Part shown: positions 8,315 to 16,843 of the stretch, piece by piece
Position numbering within the stretch: position 1 is the stretch's first letter
Layout of the letters: every line of letters begins with the position of its first letter
Assembly (NCBI GenBank): GCA_012518465.1
Contig: JAAYSD010000089.1
Span: 1-44,584, forward strand
Source of the DNA: Clostridiales bacterium
GTDB lineage: Bacteria; Bacillota; Clostridia; Oscillospirales; Ruminococcaceae
DNA: 44,584 nucleotides
Direction: 5' to 3'
Translations under genes and position numbers: made by a program
The notes under the pieces: generated by a model
What the model was told of the DNA's origin: nothing
What the model saw: only the letters and a program-made list of their open reading frames with translations
Databases searched by the model: none

Positions 8315-9748
8315 TTAAATTTCATATTCTAATTTCTCTGCATTATTCCACAAGCACATTAAGGTAAAGCTTTTATCACTTCCCAATTCATAAATAGGAA
8401 TATCTTTTTCATGCTCGCCATATCCTATTACCTTGCCATTTCTCACAAATAAATATTGACTTCCTACCGGTATATCAAAATCATCAGGATATAGCCGCTT
8501 GTCTTTGCATTTATCCTCCGATATACTATCAACTCTGCCGCATGCAGCAGTAGAATGAGTGATACGGTCAATTATTATAAATTCGCCTAAAGCTCTATGT
8601 GCTGTAAATTCATCAGCTACAACTTTTTCAACAAGCACTATTTCGCAGCTTGCGATTTCATTTTTTTTGATAGTATTTGTTTTAATACGCTTACCTGAAT
8701 TTATGTCAAGCTTATAATAAATATCTTTTATAACAGCTGGAACTAGCCTTGTACCAATTTTCAACCAATAGTCATTTCCTTTAATCAGCTCATTATCATC
8801 CATCCAAAGCAAGGATACAGAAATTTCACTTACTCCCCTTATATCTAATTCCTTGCTAATAACACATCCCCTCGAAACATCAACCTCCCTATCAAGCTGC
8901 ATAGTTATAGGCTGACCATAAAAGGCTTTATCCATTTGCTTATTTCCTATAAAAATAGAGCTAACAACAGCACTTTCTCCACTTGGATATGCTGTAATCA
9001 CATCTCCCACAGAAATACTCCCTGATTCTATTTGCCCCTGAAAGCCCCTAAAAGAATGGTTAGGACGGCAAACCCTTTGAACAGGCATATAAAAGCCTTT
9101 CTCCTCCTCATCATAAATTTCAATGGTTTCTAAGTAATCTAAAAGCGTTTTTCCATTATACCAGTGAATGTTTCTGCTCTTTAATGTTATATTATCACCT
9201 TTTGTTGCTGAAACAGGAATTATAGCACTGCTTTTTACATCTATTTCTTTTACCAAATCATTTATATCAGAACTTATTAATCGGAATTTACTTTCCTCAT
9301 AGCCTATTAAATCCATCTTGTTCACAGCAAAAACAAAGTGCTTTATCCCCATTAAGTCACAAATTCGCATATGCCTTTTTGTCTGACTAATAACACCTTT
9401 TGACGCATCAATTAATATTACTGCAAGATCGGCAAATGATGCGCCGACAGCCATATTCCTTGTATATTCCTCATGTCCTGGCGTATCAGCAACAATAAAG
9501 CTTCTTTTATCAGTGGTAAAATACCTATATGCTACATCAATTGTTATTTTTTGCTCACGCTCAGCCATTAATCCATCTAATAAAAGTGAATAGTCTATCT
9601 CACCACTTATAGATCCTACCTTACTCTCCAGAATTAATGCTTGCTCTTGATCTGCATATAATAATTTCGAATCATATAAAATATGTCCAATTAAAGTGGA
9701 TTTTCCATCATCTACACTACCACAGGTTATAAATTTTAATAGCTCCAT
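8315..9748 (-). CDS. cysN: Sulfate adenylyltransferase subunit 1 (GTPase)
   Basis: Regulatory GTPase of ATP sulfurylase, whose GTP hydrolysis drives formation of APS from ATP and sulfate by CysD. G1 is GSVDDGKST near the N-terminus, G3 is DTPGHEEY and G4 is NKMD, followed by the two beta-barrel domains of elongation-factor-like GTPases. At 477 aa the length equals that of stand-alone CysN. There is no APS kinase domain at the C-terminus (no CysNC fusion), which fits a pathway that reduces APS directly. The start codon shares its A with the cysD stop (TAATG), so the two subunits are translationally coupled. Confidence 0.95.
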   Translation of the reverse strand: MELLKFITCGSVDDGKSTLIGHILYDSKLLYADQEQALILESKVGSISGEIDYSLLLDGLMAEREQKITIDVAYRYFTTDKRSFIVADTPGHEEYTRNMAVGASFADLAVILIDASKGVISQTKRHMRICDLMGIKHFVFAVNKMDLIGYEESKFRLISSDINDLVKEIDVKSSAIIPVSATKGDNITLKSRNIHWYNGKTLLDYLETIEIYDEEEKGFYMPVQRVCRPNHSFRGFQGQIESGSISVGDVITAYPSGESAVVSSIFIGNKQMDKAFYGQPITMQLDREVDVSRGCVISKELDIRGVSEISVSLLWMDDNELIKGNDYWLKIGTRLVPAVIKDIYYKLDINSGKRIKTNTIKKNEIASCEIVLVEKVVADEFTAHRALGEFIIIDRITHSTAACGRVDSISEDKCKDKRLYPDDFDIPVGSQYLFVRNGKVIGYGEHEKDIPIYELGSDKSFTLMCLWNNAEKLEYEI

Positions 9749-10644
9749 TAAAAATATCCCTCTCTCTTACGCCTTTCCATGCTGCCTGCCTCTTCCTTGT
9801 CAATAACTCTGCTTGTTCTTTCACTCGTAGCTGCTGAAAGTGTTTCGCAAATTACTGCATCCAACGTATCAGCGTCAGATTCTATACCTCCCGTTAATGG
9901 ATAACAGCCAAGCGTCCTAAATCTAACCTTTTTAATTTCAGGCTTTTCATCTTGTAAAAGTCTCATACGTTCATCATCTACCATAATCAAATTTCCATCT
10001 CTTTTAACTACGGGTCGTTCCTTTGCAAAATACAAAGGAACAATAGGAATATTCTCTCTTTTTATATACTGCCATATATCCTTTTCCGTCCAATTGGAAA
10101 TAGGAAATATCCTTATGCTTTCACCCTTGTTAATTTTCGTATTATATAGCTTCCACATTTCTGGACGTTGATTTTTAGGGTCCCATGCATGATTTTTATT
10201 TCTAAATGAAAATATACGCTCCTTAGCACGTGATTTCTCTTCATCACGTCTTCCCCCTCCAAAAGCTGCTGTAAATTTATATTTATCCAATGCTGCTTTT
10301 AGTGCATTTGTTTTCATAATATCCGTATATGCAGAACCATGGTCAAAAGGGTTTATCCTCTTTTTTATTGCCTCCTCATTTCTATACACAATCATATCTA
10401 CGCCTAGTTCTTTTGCTCGTTTATCCCTAAATTCAATCATTTCTTTAAATTTCCACCCTGTATCTATATGTAAAAATGGAAAAGGAGGTTTTTCCGGATA
10501 AAATGCCTTTAATGCAAGATGCATCATGACAGAGCTATCCTTTCCAATTGAATATAACATTACTGGACGTTCGCACTCTGCTGTCACCTCCCTCATTATG
10601 TATATTGCCTCTGCCTCAAGCCTATCCAAATGTGTTAAAGCCAT
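9748..10644 (-). CDS. cysD: Sulfate adenylyltransferase subunit 2
   Basis: Catalytic subunit of the heterodimeric ATP sulfurylase (sulfate + ATP to APS + diphosphate). The N-terminal PP-loop reads [13 protein letters not shown], followed by [15 protein letters not shown], then [13 protein letters not shown] and the typical C-terminal RRKREGYF. All are close to enteric CysD, and the length (298 aa) is normal. A clear GGAGG ribosome site precedes the ATG, nine bases after aprB ends. It lies between the APS reductase and cysN genes in one operon, which orders the genes opposite to the pathway. Confidence 0.96.
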   Translation of the reverse strand: MALTHLDRLEAEAIYIMREVTAECERPVMLYSIGKDSSVMMHLALKAFYPEKPPFPFLHIDTGWKFKEMIEFRDKRAKELGVDMIVYRNEEAIKKRINPFDHGSAYTDIMKTNALKAALDKYKFTAAFGGGRRDEEKSRAKERIFSFRNKNHAWDPKNQRPEMWKLYNTKINKGESIRIFPISNWTEKDIWQYIKRENIPIVPLYFAKERPVVKRDGNLIMVDDERMRLLQDEKPEIKKVRFRTLGCYPLTGGIESDADTLDAVICETLSAATSERTSRVIDKEEAGSMERRKREGYF

Positions 10645-10653
10645 ATTTACCTC

Positions 10654-10983
10654 CTAATATTTATTTGCATTTTTAGTATCTGTAATAATTTTTCGTGAAG
10701 TTTTATCAGGTAAGCTAATGAACCAATGTAATGCTGTATCATTTTTATTTGGCTTATACACGGACATTTTCCCCCCAAGTCCGCCCATATCCTCACCAAG
10801 AAAAAATGATATCGCACAAACTGGACATTCCTTTAAGCATGAAGCACACCCCCAGCAACGCTCGACGCTTTTTATTTTCGCTTTATTTGCACTGATTGAT
10901 ATTAAGCTGCCGGGACATACTTCTGCACATTTTTTACAGCCTATGCACATATCACGATTAATTTCTATACTCATGATGTTCAT
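10654..10983 (-). CDS. aprB: Adenylylsulfate reductase beta subunit (ferredoxin-like)
   Basis: Electron-transfer subunit of APS reductase. Two 4Fe-4S motifs are visible: CIGCKKCAEVC followed by P, and CWGCASCLKEC followed by P-V-C-A-I. The second, with its Trp and the A-I-S-F-F tail, is characteristic of AprB. The protein is about 109 aa, shorter at the C-terminus than AprB of sulfate reducers. The start is uncertain: ATG at 10983 lies three bases after GGGGAGG, ATG at 10974 (protein beginning MSIEINRD, as is usual for such ferredoxins) lies twelve after it, and a TTG at 11001 is less likely. The 5' end overlaps aprA by about 26 bp, implying coupled translation and a 1:1 complex. Confidence 0.88.
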   Translation of the reverse strand: MNIMSIEINRDMCIGCKKCAEVCPGSLISISANKAKIKSVERCWGCASCLKECPVCAISFFLGEDMGGLGGKMSVYKPNKNDTALHWFISLPDKTSRKIITDTKNANKY

Positions 10984-12646
10984 ATACCTCCCCTTCTTCA
11001 ATCAAAAAACGTTTAAATATTTTAATCTTACCACCATAAAGCCGAGAATTAATATAGCATCTATACTCATCTTTTTTATCAGGATAATCCCCATGCTCAG
11101 CAAAGCAATGCCACCGTGTTTCTTTTCTCGCTAAAAGATGAGAAATTAAGACATCACATATAACAAGCCTTTCTTTAAGCTCTAAAACATATACAAGCTC
11201 CTGCATATTTTTTACTTTCAAAGTCTTGCATTTTTCTTTTATTTCTCCTATTCCCTTTTTAGCAAGCTCAAGTGACTTTTGATTATACTTATAATTTGCA
11301 CTAATTCCTCCTGCATATTTATCCATAATTTCTTGCATATGTTCTTCTAAATCATCGGTTGTAAAAGCACTTTCACCCTTAATAAAAAAGCGCTCTAGCT
11401 CATGCTTTATTTTCTTTACTTGCCCCAAATCATCAAATAAAATATTTTCATTCATATATTTATCAGCTGATTCTACTGCTATTTCAGCCTCAGCCAAAGC
11501 ACCCGTTACATATTTCTGCGGACATCCCCCTGCAACATCTCCGGCAGCGAAAAGCCCTTTTATTGTAGTTTCCCTGCTTGTGCTGACATGATAGCCACTT
11601 GCCGTATGACCTCCTACAATATACGGTTCTGTTCCCTCGATCTCAACATTTTCTTCACTCGGTGGCTTTTTGCTTTCAATCCACCTTAAGGTCTGACTAG
11701 GTGCCATATTTAGATATGCTTTTATCAAATCCTCATCTGCTTGCTTACTGATTCCCTTTGTTTTTAAATAACATGGTCCACGTTTATTTACATTTTCGCA
11801 TACAGTTCCATACACTCTTTCTGACGTTGTCAAACCATATTTATCCTCGTACACCTCACCAAGAGAATTAACCTGCTTTGCTCCGACCCCCTGAGCTAAA
11901 GTTCCAGTTGGTGCAATTGTATCCTTGCATCTAAGGGCTATAAACCTCATTTCAAAAGTTGTCATTTCTGCCCCTGCATTTATCCCCATTGAAAGCCCTG
12001 CACCCGTATTAAAAGGTGGATACCACATTTTATGACGTGAAAATCCAGCATGATTAGGCTTATAAAGTCCCGCCGCACCACCTGTTGATATTAATACTGC
12101 TTTTGCAAAAATTAAATATAAAATTGGCTTTTCAATGGAAATGCCATAAGCACCAATTATCCTATTATCTTGTACTATGTACTTAAAAACATTAACCCTA
12201 TTCAATACTGTAATTTGTTCGTTCTGATTTACTGCATCTGCTAACAAAGGCTTAATATTTTCTCCGTTTATTTTTACATTTCTCCAACCACGCTCAACAT
12301 ATTTCCCATCTTCATTTTTAAGTATGGTTAAACCTAATTTTTCTAACTCAGCAGTGACTTTTCTCAGTCTTTCAGACATTGTGAGTAAAAGATCTCCTCT
12401 GACTATTCCACTTGCATCTCTTCGTGCATAATCAACATAATCCTGTGGAGTTTTACCCTCACCTATATAAGCGTTAAGTGCATTTACTCCCGCCGCAAGG
12501 CACCCGCTTCTTTTAATATTTGCTTTTTCAACTATTAGCACATTTTTATCAGATTTTTCGCAAAATTTGATAGCTGCCCAACAACCAGCCGTGCCTCCTC
12601 CAATCACTAAAAAATCAGTGGTGATTTTTTTTATATCTAGCTTCAT
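10958..12646 (-). CDS. aprA: Adenylylsulfate reductase alpha subunit (FAD)
   Basis: Flavoprotein that reduces APS to sulfite and AMP. The N-terminal FAD motif is DFLVIGGGTAGCWAAIKF. Segments shared with AprA include NAYIGEGKTPQDYVDYARRD, then GIVRGDL, GKYVERGWRNVKINGE, WYPPFNTGAG, AGAEMTTFEMRFIALR and PTGTLAQGVGAKQVN. These separate it from fumarate reductase and L-aspartate oxidase. The length (562 aa) is roughly 60-100 residues below AprA of sulfate reducers, consistent with an assimilatory-type variant. It is the first gene of the operon; GGTAGG precedes the ATG. A LacI-type operator and a TATAAT promoter lie upstream. No cysH or cysC is present in the window, so APS appears to be the reduced intermediate. 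Confidence 0.9.
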   Translation of the reverse strand: MKLDIKKITTDFLVIGGGTAGCWAAIKFCEKSDKNVLIVEKANIKRSGCLAAGVNALNAYIGEGKTPQDYVDYARRDASGIVRGDLLLTMSERLRKVTAELEKLGLTILKNEDGKYVERGWRNVKINGENIKPLLADAVNQNEQITVLNRVNVFKYIVQDNRIIGAYGISIEKPILYLIFAKAVLISTGGAAGLYKPNHAGFSRHKMWYPPFNTGAGLSMGINAGAEMTTFEMRFIALRCKDTIAPTGTLAQGVGAKQVNSLGEVYEDKYGLTTSERVYGTVCENVNKRGPCYLKTKGISKQADEDLIKAYLNMAPSQTLRWIESKKPPSEENVEIEGTEPYIVGGHTASGYHVSTSRETTIKGLFAAGDVAGGCPQKYVTGALAEAEIAVESADKYMNENILFDDLGQVKKIKHELERFFIKGESAFTTDDLEEHMQEIMDKYAGGISANYKYNQKSLELAKKGIGEIKEKCKTLKVKNMQELVYVLELKERLVICDVLISHLLARKETRWHCFAEHGDYPDKKDEYRCYINSRLYGGKIKIFKRFLIEEGEVYEHHEYRN

Positions 12647-12685
12647 TTATAACCTACCTCTCATACATATTAAGTATGTTATTTT

Positions 12686-12714
12686 ATTATATATTATAAA
12701 CAAGAAAATATCTA
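12686..12714 (-). promoter_or_regulatory. Promoter of the apr-cys operon
   Basis: Reading the minus strand, TAGATA (12709-12714) is followed after 17 bases by TATAAT (12686-12691). A second TATAAT lies seven bases upstream (12693-12698) with TTGTGG as its -35 at 16 bases. The first reading gives the same operator distance as at the sulfate transporter promoter and is preferred. Confidence 0.6.
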
Positions 12715-12723
12715 CCACAAATT

Positions 12724-12739
12724 ACGCTAACGTTTTCCT
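12724..12739. promoter_or_regulatory. PurR/LacI-type operator shared by aprA and the LacI gene
   Basis: ACGCTAACGTTTTCCT matches the 16-bp operator shape of the LacI/PurR/CcpA family, with AACGTT at the centre and ACGC at the left edge. It lies nine bases from the -35 of both divergent promoters (aprA on the left, the LacI gene on the right). A sister site is at 20919-20934. Position upstream of the -35 suggests activation or a looped repression complex rather than simple occlusion. Binding by the adjacent LacI protein is inferred. Confidence 0.65.
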
Positions 12740-12748
12740 ATTTTTAGC

Positions 12749-12777
12749 TTGAATTCTTTAAAATTATAGCATATAAT
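12749..12777 (+). promoter_or_regulatory. Promoter of the LacI-family gene
   Basis: TTGAAT at 12749-12754, a 17-bp spacer and TATAAT at 12772-12777, about 40 bases ahead of the ATG, which has AGGAGG upstream. Confidence 0.65.
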
Positions 12778-12814
12778 ATATATATGCTTTGTATGATTAA
12801 ATAGGAGGCTTATT

Positions 12815-13852
12815 ATGACACTAAAAGAAATTGCTTCAAGGGCTGGTGTTCATGTTTCCACAGTTTCCCGTATTCTTTCCTCTCCCGATGACAGCTTTGC
12901 AAGTAAGGAAGTAAGGGAACGTGTGTGGAAAATTGTTAAGGAAACCGGATATATCCCCAATATCCATGCTCGTGCTTTAAGGAAAAAGCTTGCAAATGAT
13001 TCAAACAAGAAAAATCAATCAATTGTTTGTGTTCTTGGTAAGGCAAAATGTTTGCACGATAACCCCTTTTACGCTCATATTGCAAGAGCAGCAGAACAAC
13101 AAGCATTGTGTCTTGGCTACTCAATTACCTCCTCGTACTCCGTTTTAGAAAATAAAAAACAATTGCTCACAGATGCAAAGCCCATCGGGGCAGTAGTTTT
13201 AGGAATACCGGAAAATGACAGTGATATAAACATTTTAAAATCAAAGTATAATAAAAATATTGTTTTTGTAGACAGAACAGAAGTTAATTATGACTGGGAT
13301 CAAATACTATGTAACGGATATGAAAGCTGCTGCTTAGCATTAAAACATCTGTTTTCATACGGTCATAGCAGAATAGCATATATTGGTAAAACCAAAAATG
13401 ACATTTGCTATAAGGCTTATTGTGATTTTTTAAACAGCAAGGGTATCAAAATTGAGAGAAGCTTAGTTATCTCTACCTTGCAAAACACCTTACAAGGAGG
13501 ATATGAAAGTGCAGGCATATTATTGTCAAGCGCTGAGCAGAATTTACCTACGGCTATATTTAGTGCAAGTGATATTACTGCAATTGGGATTATAAAAAGG
13601 TTAAAGGAAAGTAAAATTAAAATTCCCAAGCAAATATCTATAATAAGCATTGATAACATTGATTTATCAGGATTTGTCGCACCTATGCTGACAACTGTCG
13701 CTATACCCGTTGAAGAAATGGGAAAAATCGCAGTACAAATTCTTGATAGCCGAATTAAAAAAATGCACAAGCTGCCTCTCAAGATTTATTTACAGGAGAA
13801 ATTAATACAACGTGAAAGCGTATTGAACTTAAATAGAGGAATATATATATGA
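12815..13852 (+). CDS. LacI-family transcriptional regulator, candidate sulfur regulator (345 aa)
   Basis: Residues 1-50 form the LacI helix-turn-helix and hinge (LKEIASRAGVHVSTVSRIL, then GYIPNIHARALR). Residues about 65-335 form a periplasmic-binding-protein-like sensor domain (HLFSYGHSRIAYIGK, AIFSASDITAIGI, ISIISIDNIDLSGF, the usual LacI landmarks). Length is normal. It is divergent from aprA, and a LacI-type operator lies midway between the two promoters. An equivalent operator precedes the sulfate importer, so it most likely controls both sulfur operons, which would be unusual because LacI proteins mostly sense sugars and purines. The stop overlaps the chelatase start (ATGA), so regulator, chelatase and importer are probably one transcript. 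The effector is unknown; a sulfur metabolite or nucleotide is a guess. Confidence 0.85.
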   Translation: MTLKEIASRAGVHVSTVSRILSSPDDSFASKEVRERVWKIVKETGYIPNIHARALRKKLANDSNKKNQSIVCVLGKAKCLHDNPFYAHIARAAEQQALCLGYSITSSYSVLENKKQLLTDAKPIGAVVLGIPENDSDINILKSKYNKNIVFVDRTEVNYDWDQILCNGYESCCLALKHLFSYGHSRIAYIGKTKNDICYKAYCDFLNSKGIKIERSLVISTLQNTLQGGYESAGILLSSAEQNLPTAIFSASDITAIGIIKRLKESKIKIPKQISIISIDNIDLSGFVAPMLTTVAIPVEEMGKIAVQILDSRIKKMHKLPLKIYLQEKLIQRESVLNLNRGIYI

Positions 13853-14211
13853 ACATTTTATTTGTAGGACATGGGTCTAATAATGATGAGTACAATCAAA
13901 TTTACTACATATTTATATCTGAAATACAAAAAATAAACAGGGGAAAAACAGCCTTGTTACTGCTTTCAAATGGCTGTGATAAGCTTTCTTCAATAACAGA
14001 TACTTTCCCCAAAAATGAAGAGATAATTCTGATTCCACTGATGGTGGCAAACGGAAGCCATGTTACGAGTGAAATTTTTGGAGATAATAAGAAAAGTCTA
14101 ATTTTTATACTAAAGGAAAAAGGATATAAAGTTTTACCGTATAAAAAATCCTTGCTAGAATGTATTTTATCAAAAAATTTACATCAAAAGATTTGGGAGG
14201 AATTTTTATGA
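13849..14211 (+). CDS. Half-size CbiK/CbiX-like tetrapyrrole chelatase, 120 aa
   Basis: The protein opens with NILFVGHGSN, matching the first active-site His of sirohydrochlorin chelatases. Its second half contains IILIPLMVANGSHVTSEIFGDNK and then KGYKVLPYKKSLLE, which follows the CbiK pattern P-L-M-x-V-A-x-x-H-x-x-x-[DE]-[IM]-x-G-D around the second His. At 120 aa it is half the length of CbiK and comparable to archaeal CbiX-short, which works as a homodimer. It sits between the LacI regulator and a metal/tetrapyrrole-type importer in the sulfur island, whose sulfite reductase needs siroheme. It may therefore be a sirohydrochlorin ferrochelatase, although cobalt insertion or a chaperone role cannot be excluded. 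It overlaps both neighbours by four bases. Confidence 0.6.
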   Translation: MNILFVGHGSNNDEYNQIYYIFISEIQKINRGKTALLLLSNGCDKLSSITDTFPKNEEIILIPLMVANGSHVTSEIFGDNKKSLIFILKEKGYKVLPYKKSLLECILSKNLHQKIWEEFL

Positions 14212-15131
14212 AAAAAGCTTTATCTTTAATTACATCTATTATATTTATTCTCACAACATTCGCAGCCTGTAATAATGAAAATTCAAATAAAGAATCGACT
14301 GCCATATCTATAACCGACGATTTAGAAAGAACAATTAATATATCAAGTGCAAATAAGGTTGTTGCCGCTTCCGGCAGTCTTGCAGAGATATGGCTGCTTG
14401 CAGGAGGAAGCCTTTTAGGAGCGACAGACGATGCTTTCGATGGACGTTTTCGCATTTCACAGGATACTAAAAATATTGGAAAATTACATCAAATAAACTT
14501 AGAAACTATTTTAGAAATAAATCCTGACCTTGTAATTTTATCAGCAGAATTATCAAGCCAAACTAAAATGAAATCAGCTTTAGAAGGCGCTGATATAAAC
14601 GCTCTTTATCTTTCCATAGAAAGCTTTGACGACTATTTGTCAGCATTAAAAAAGCTTACTGAAATTACACGAAGGGAGGATTTATATAAAAAAAACGGAA
14701 CGGATTTACAAAAAACAATTGCACAAATAATATCAGAAGTACCTAAAAACCAAAGTCCTGAAATACTTTTGCTCAGAGCTAATTCTACCAAGCTAGAGGC
14801 ACGAAATAGTGAAACTTTAGCAGGAATAATACTAAAGGATATGGGATGTAAAAACATAGCAGATTCTGATAATAATATTTTAGAAAACTTAAGTATTGAA
14901 AATATAATAAAAAGCAATCCCGATTATATCTTTGCTATTTTGCAGGGAGAAGACGAGCAAAAGGCAAGAAACGTGCTAAAAACCACCTTGCAGGAAAGCC
15001 CAATATGGAATAACCTTGACGCCGTTAAAAACAACAAATTTATAATCCTGCCAAAGGAGCTTTTCCACCAAAAGCCTAATGCTCGCTGGCACGAATCATA
15101 CAAAATGATTTGGGAGATATTATATGGCTAA
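14208..15131 (+). CDS. ABC importer substrate-binding lipoprotein, BtuF/FecB type (307 aa)
   Basis: Class III binding protein for iron complexes, corrinoids or related tetrapyrroles. The signal peptide ends at a lipobox (FAAC, Cys21). The binding domain shows ITDDLERTINISSANKVVAA, GGSLLGATDD, then the LETILEINPDLVILSAE helix typical of the family, and a C-terminal KPNARWHES. The ATG at 14208 follows GGGAGG and overlaps the chelatase stop. Cargo cannot be decided from sequence. Heme-, cobalamin- or siderophore-type ligands all use this fold; the chelatase and sulfite reductase context makes a tetrapyrrole or iron supply for siroheme plausible. Confidence 0.85.
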   Translation: MKKALSLITSIIFILTTFAACNNENSNKESTAISITDDLERTINISSANKVVAASGSLAEIWLLAGGSLLGATDDAFDGRFRISQDTKNIGKLHQINLETILEINPDLVILSAELSSQTKMKSALEGADINALYLSIESFDDYLSALKKLTEITRREDLYKKNGTDLQKTIAQIISEVPKNQSPEILLLRANSTKLEARNSETLAGIILKDMGCKNIADSDNNILENLSIENIIKSNPDYIFAILQGEDEQKARNVLKTTLQESPIWNNLDAVKNNKFIILPKELFHQKPNARWHESYKMIWEILYG

Positions 15132-16110
15132 AAATAAAATAAAGCTTTTTTTGCTTTTTATCATTTTAATCTTTACTATTGTTTTTTCAATCTACATAGG
15201 TTCGGTATATTTAACGAAAGATGAGCTGATTTTGGGTCTATTTAATAAAGAAAGCTTAAGCGGACAAATTTTAAGAGTTGTTCGCTTTCCACGTTTAACT
15301 GCTTCTATTTTTGCAGGAATTGCTCTTTCGCTATCTGGGTTTATTATCCAAAGCGTATTTGCAAATCCTTTAGCTAGCCCTAGTGTAATTGGAATAAACA
15401 GTGGTGCGGGATTTTTTACTGCTTTATCTATGGTTATTATACCAAATAACTTATTCGCCTTGCCGCTATCTGCATTTTTGGGTGCCTTATTCACTATTGT
15501 TTTTGTATTTAGCATTGCAAAATTAACAGGTGCTTCAAAGCTAACCTTAATATTATCAGGAATAGCTGTAAATAGCTTAATGAACGCCGGTATATCAACC
15601 CTTACAAACTGGTTTCCTGATATTATTATAGGAATGCGTGATTTCCAAATTGGTGGGTTTTCAGGAGTAACTTACAATACTTTATTTCCAGCTATAATTA
15701 TTATTTCAATCGGTGCAAGCCTATTGCTTTTATTTTCTAAGGAGCTGGAAATACTAGAACTAGGTGGAGAAATTGCGTTATCGCTTGGTTTAAAAGTCTC
15801 CTTTTGGAGAATGTTTTTTCTAGTACTAGCATCTATGCTTTGCAGTGCTGCTGTGAGCTATTCTGGTCTAATTGGATTTGTAGGGCTAATCGTCCCTCAT
15901 TGTGTAAGGCTAATTTTTCCCGATGCTGGTAAAAGAACGCAAAGCATAGCCAGTATTTTATTAGGTTCAAGCTTTTTATCCTTATGTGATACTGTTTCAC
16001 GCAGCCTTTTCTCACCGTACGAGCTGCCCGTAGGAATAATGATAGCATTTTTAGGTGCGCCATTTTTCCTGTGGCTAATTTTTTATGAAAGGAAAAGGAA
16101 GCATGATTGA
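15124..16110 (+). CDS. ABC importer permease, BtuC/FecCD family (328 aa)
   Basis: Polytopic inner-membrane subunit of the iron-complex/cobalamin importer. It has the family motifs RVVRFPRLTASIFAGIALSLSGFIIQSVFANPLASPSVIGINSGAGF at the start (approximately residues 45-100) and GLIGFVGLIVPHCVRL plus PVGIMIAFLGAPFFLWLI near the end. The predicted topology is about ten helices, normal for BtuC homodimers. It overlaps the binding-protein gene by eight bases and the ATPase gene by eight, so the three are translationally coupled. Confidence 0.92.
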   Translation: MAKNKIKLFLLFIILIFTIVFSIYIGSVYLTKDELILGLFNKESLSGQILRVVRFPRLTASIFAGIALSLSGFIIQSVFANPLASPSVIGINSGAGFFTALSMVIIPNNLFALPLSAFLGALFTIVFVFSIAKLTGASKLTLILSGIAVNSLMNAGISTLTNWFPDIIIGMRDFQIGGFSGVTYNTLFPAIIIISIGASLLLLFSKELEILELGGEIALSLGLKVSFWRMFFLVLASMLCSAAVSYSGLIGFVGLIVPHCVRLIFPDAGKRTQSIASILLGSSFLSLCDTVSRSLFSPYELPVGIMIAFLGAPFFLWLIFYERKRKHD

Positions 16111-16843
16111 AGCAATTAATATTTCAGCTGGATATAATAAAAAAGCTATTATAACTAATTTTTCAGCTACTTTTATGGATTATCAAATTACTGCTATCAT
16201 CGGTGCTAACGGCTCTGGAAAAAGCACTTTATTAAAAGCCTGTGCAGGTCATATAATGCCGATAAAAGGCAGAGTATATATCGATTATAAATATATTAAA
16301 TCGGTAAAAATAGCTCAACTGTTATCCTACCTGCCACAAGGTCGCCAAACTCCCGACATGACAGTTGAACAAATGGTGTTACACGGAAGGTTTGCATGGT
16401 CTGATTTCCCACGCATTTACACTAAAAAGGATTTTGAAATAGTTGAAAATGCAATGAAAAAAACTGGAATTATTAGCAAAAGACATTCCCTGCTCAAACA
16501 TATTTCCGGTGGCGAGCGTCAAAAGGCATATATCTCTATGGCATTGGCACAAGCAACAAAGCATATTTTGCTTGATGAACCTTCATCAAATTTGGATATA
16601 TGCATTACACTTGAGCTAAATAATATATTAAAAGATTTAAAAGCCACTGGAAAATGCATCATAATTGTTATGCACGATATAGCACAAGCGTTAGAAATTT
16701 CCGATTCAATAGTAGTTATAAAAGATGGAATGTTATTAAAACAAGGAACTCCCGATGAAATACTATCATCAGGAGTTTTAGAAAAGGCTTTTAATGTTAA
16801 TGCCATTTATAAAAAGCAGCTAAGCTTTATGCCTATTAAATAA
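16103..16843 (+). CDS. ABC importer ATPase, BtuD/FecE family (246 aa)
   Basis: Energises the importer encoded by the two preceding genes. Walker A is GANGSGKST, the signature ISGGERQKA, Walker B HILLDEPSSNLD and the H-loop VMHD. The ATG at 16103 overlaps the permease stop and has an AAAGGAA-type ribosome site; another in-frame ATG at 16085 is less well placed. Its stop overlaps the 3' end of the convergent cysA gene by eight bases, and no terminator separates the two. Confidence 0.9.
   Translation: MIEAINISAGYNKKAIITNFSATFMDYQITAIIGANGSGKSTLLKACAGHIMPIKGRVYIDYKYIKSVKIAQLLSYLPQGRQTPDMTVEQMVLHGRFAWSDFPRIYTKKDFEIVENAMKKTGIISKRHSLLKHISGGERQKAYISMALAQATKHILLDEPSSNLDICITLELNNILKDLKATGKCIIIVMHDIAQALEISDSIVVIKDGMLLKQGTPDEILSSGVLEKAFNVNAIYKKQLSFMPIK

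Noticed and set aside
12693-12720. Alternative promoter TTGTGG-16-TATAAT for aprA
   Set aside because: It has a poorer spacer, and it breaks the exact match of operator distances seen at the sulfate importer. It could still be used as a second promoter.
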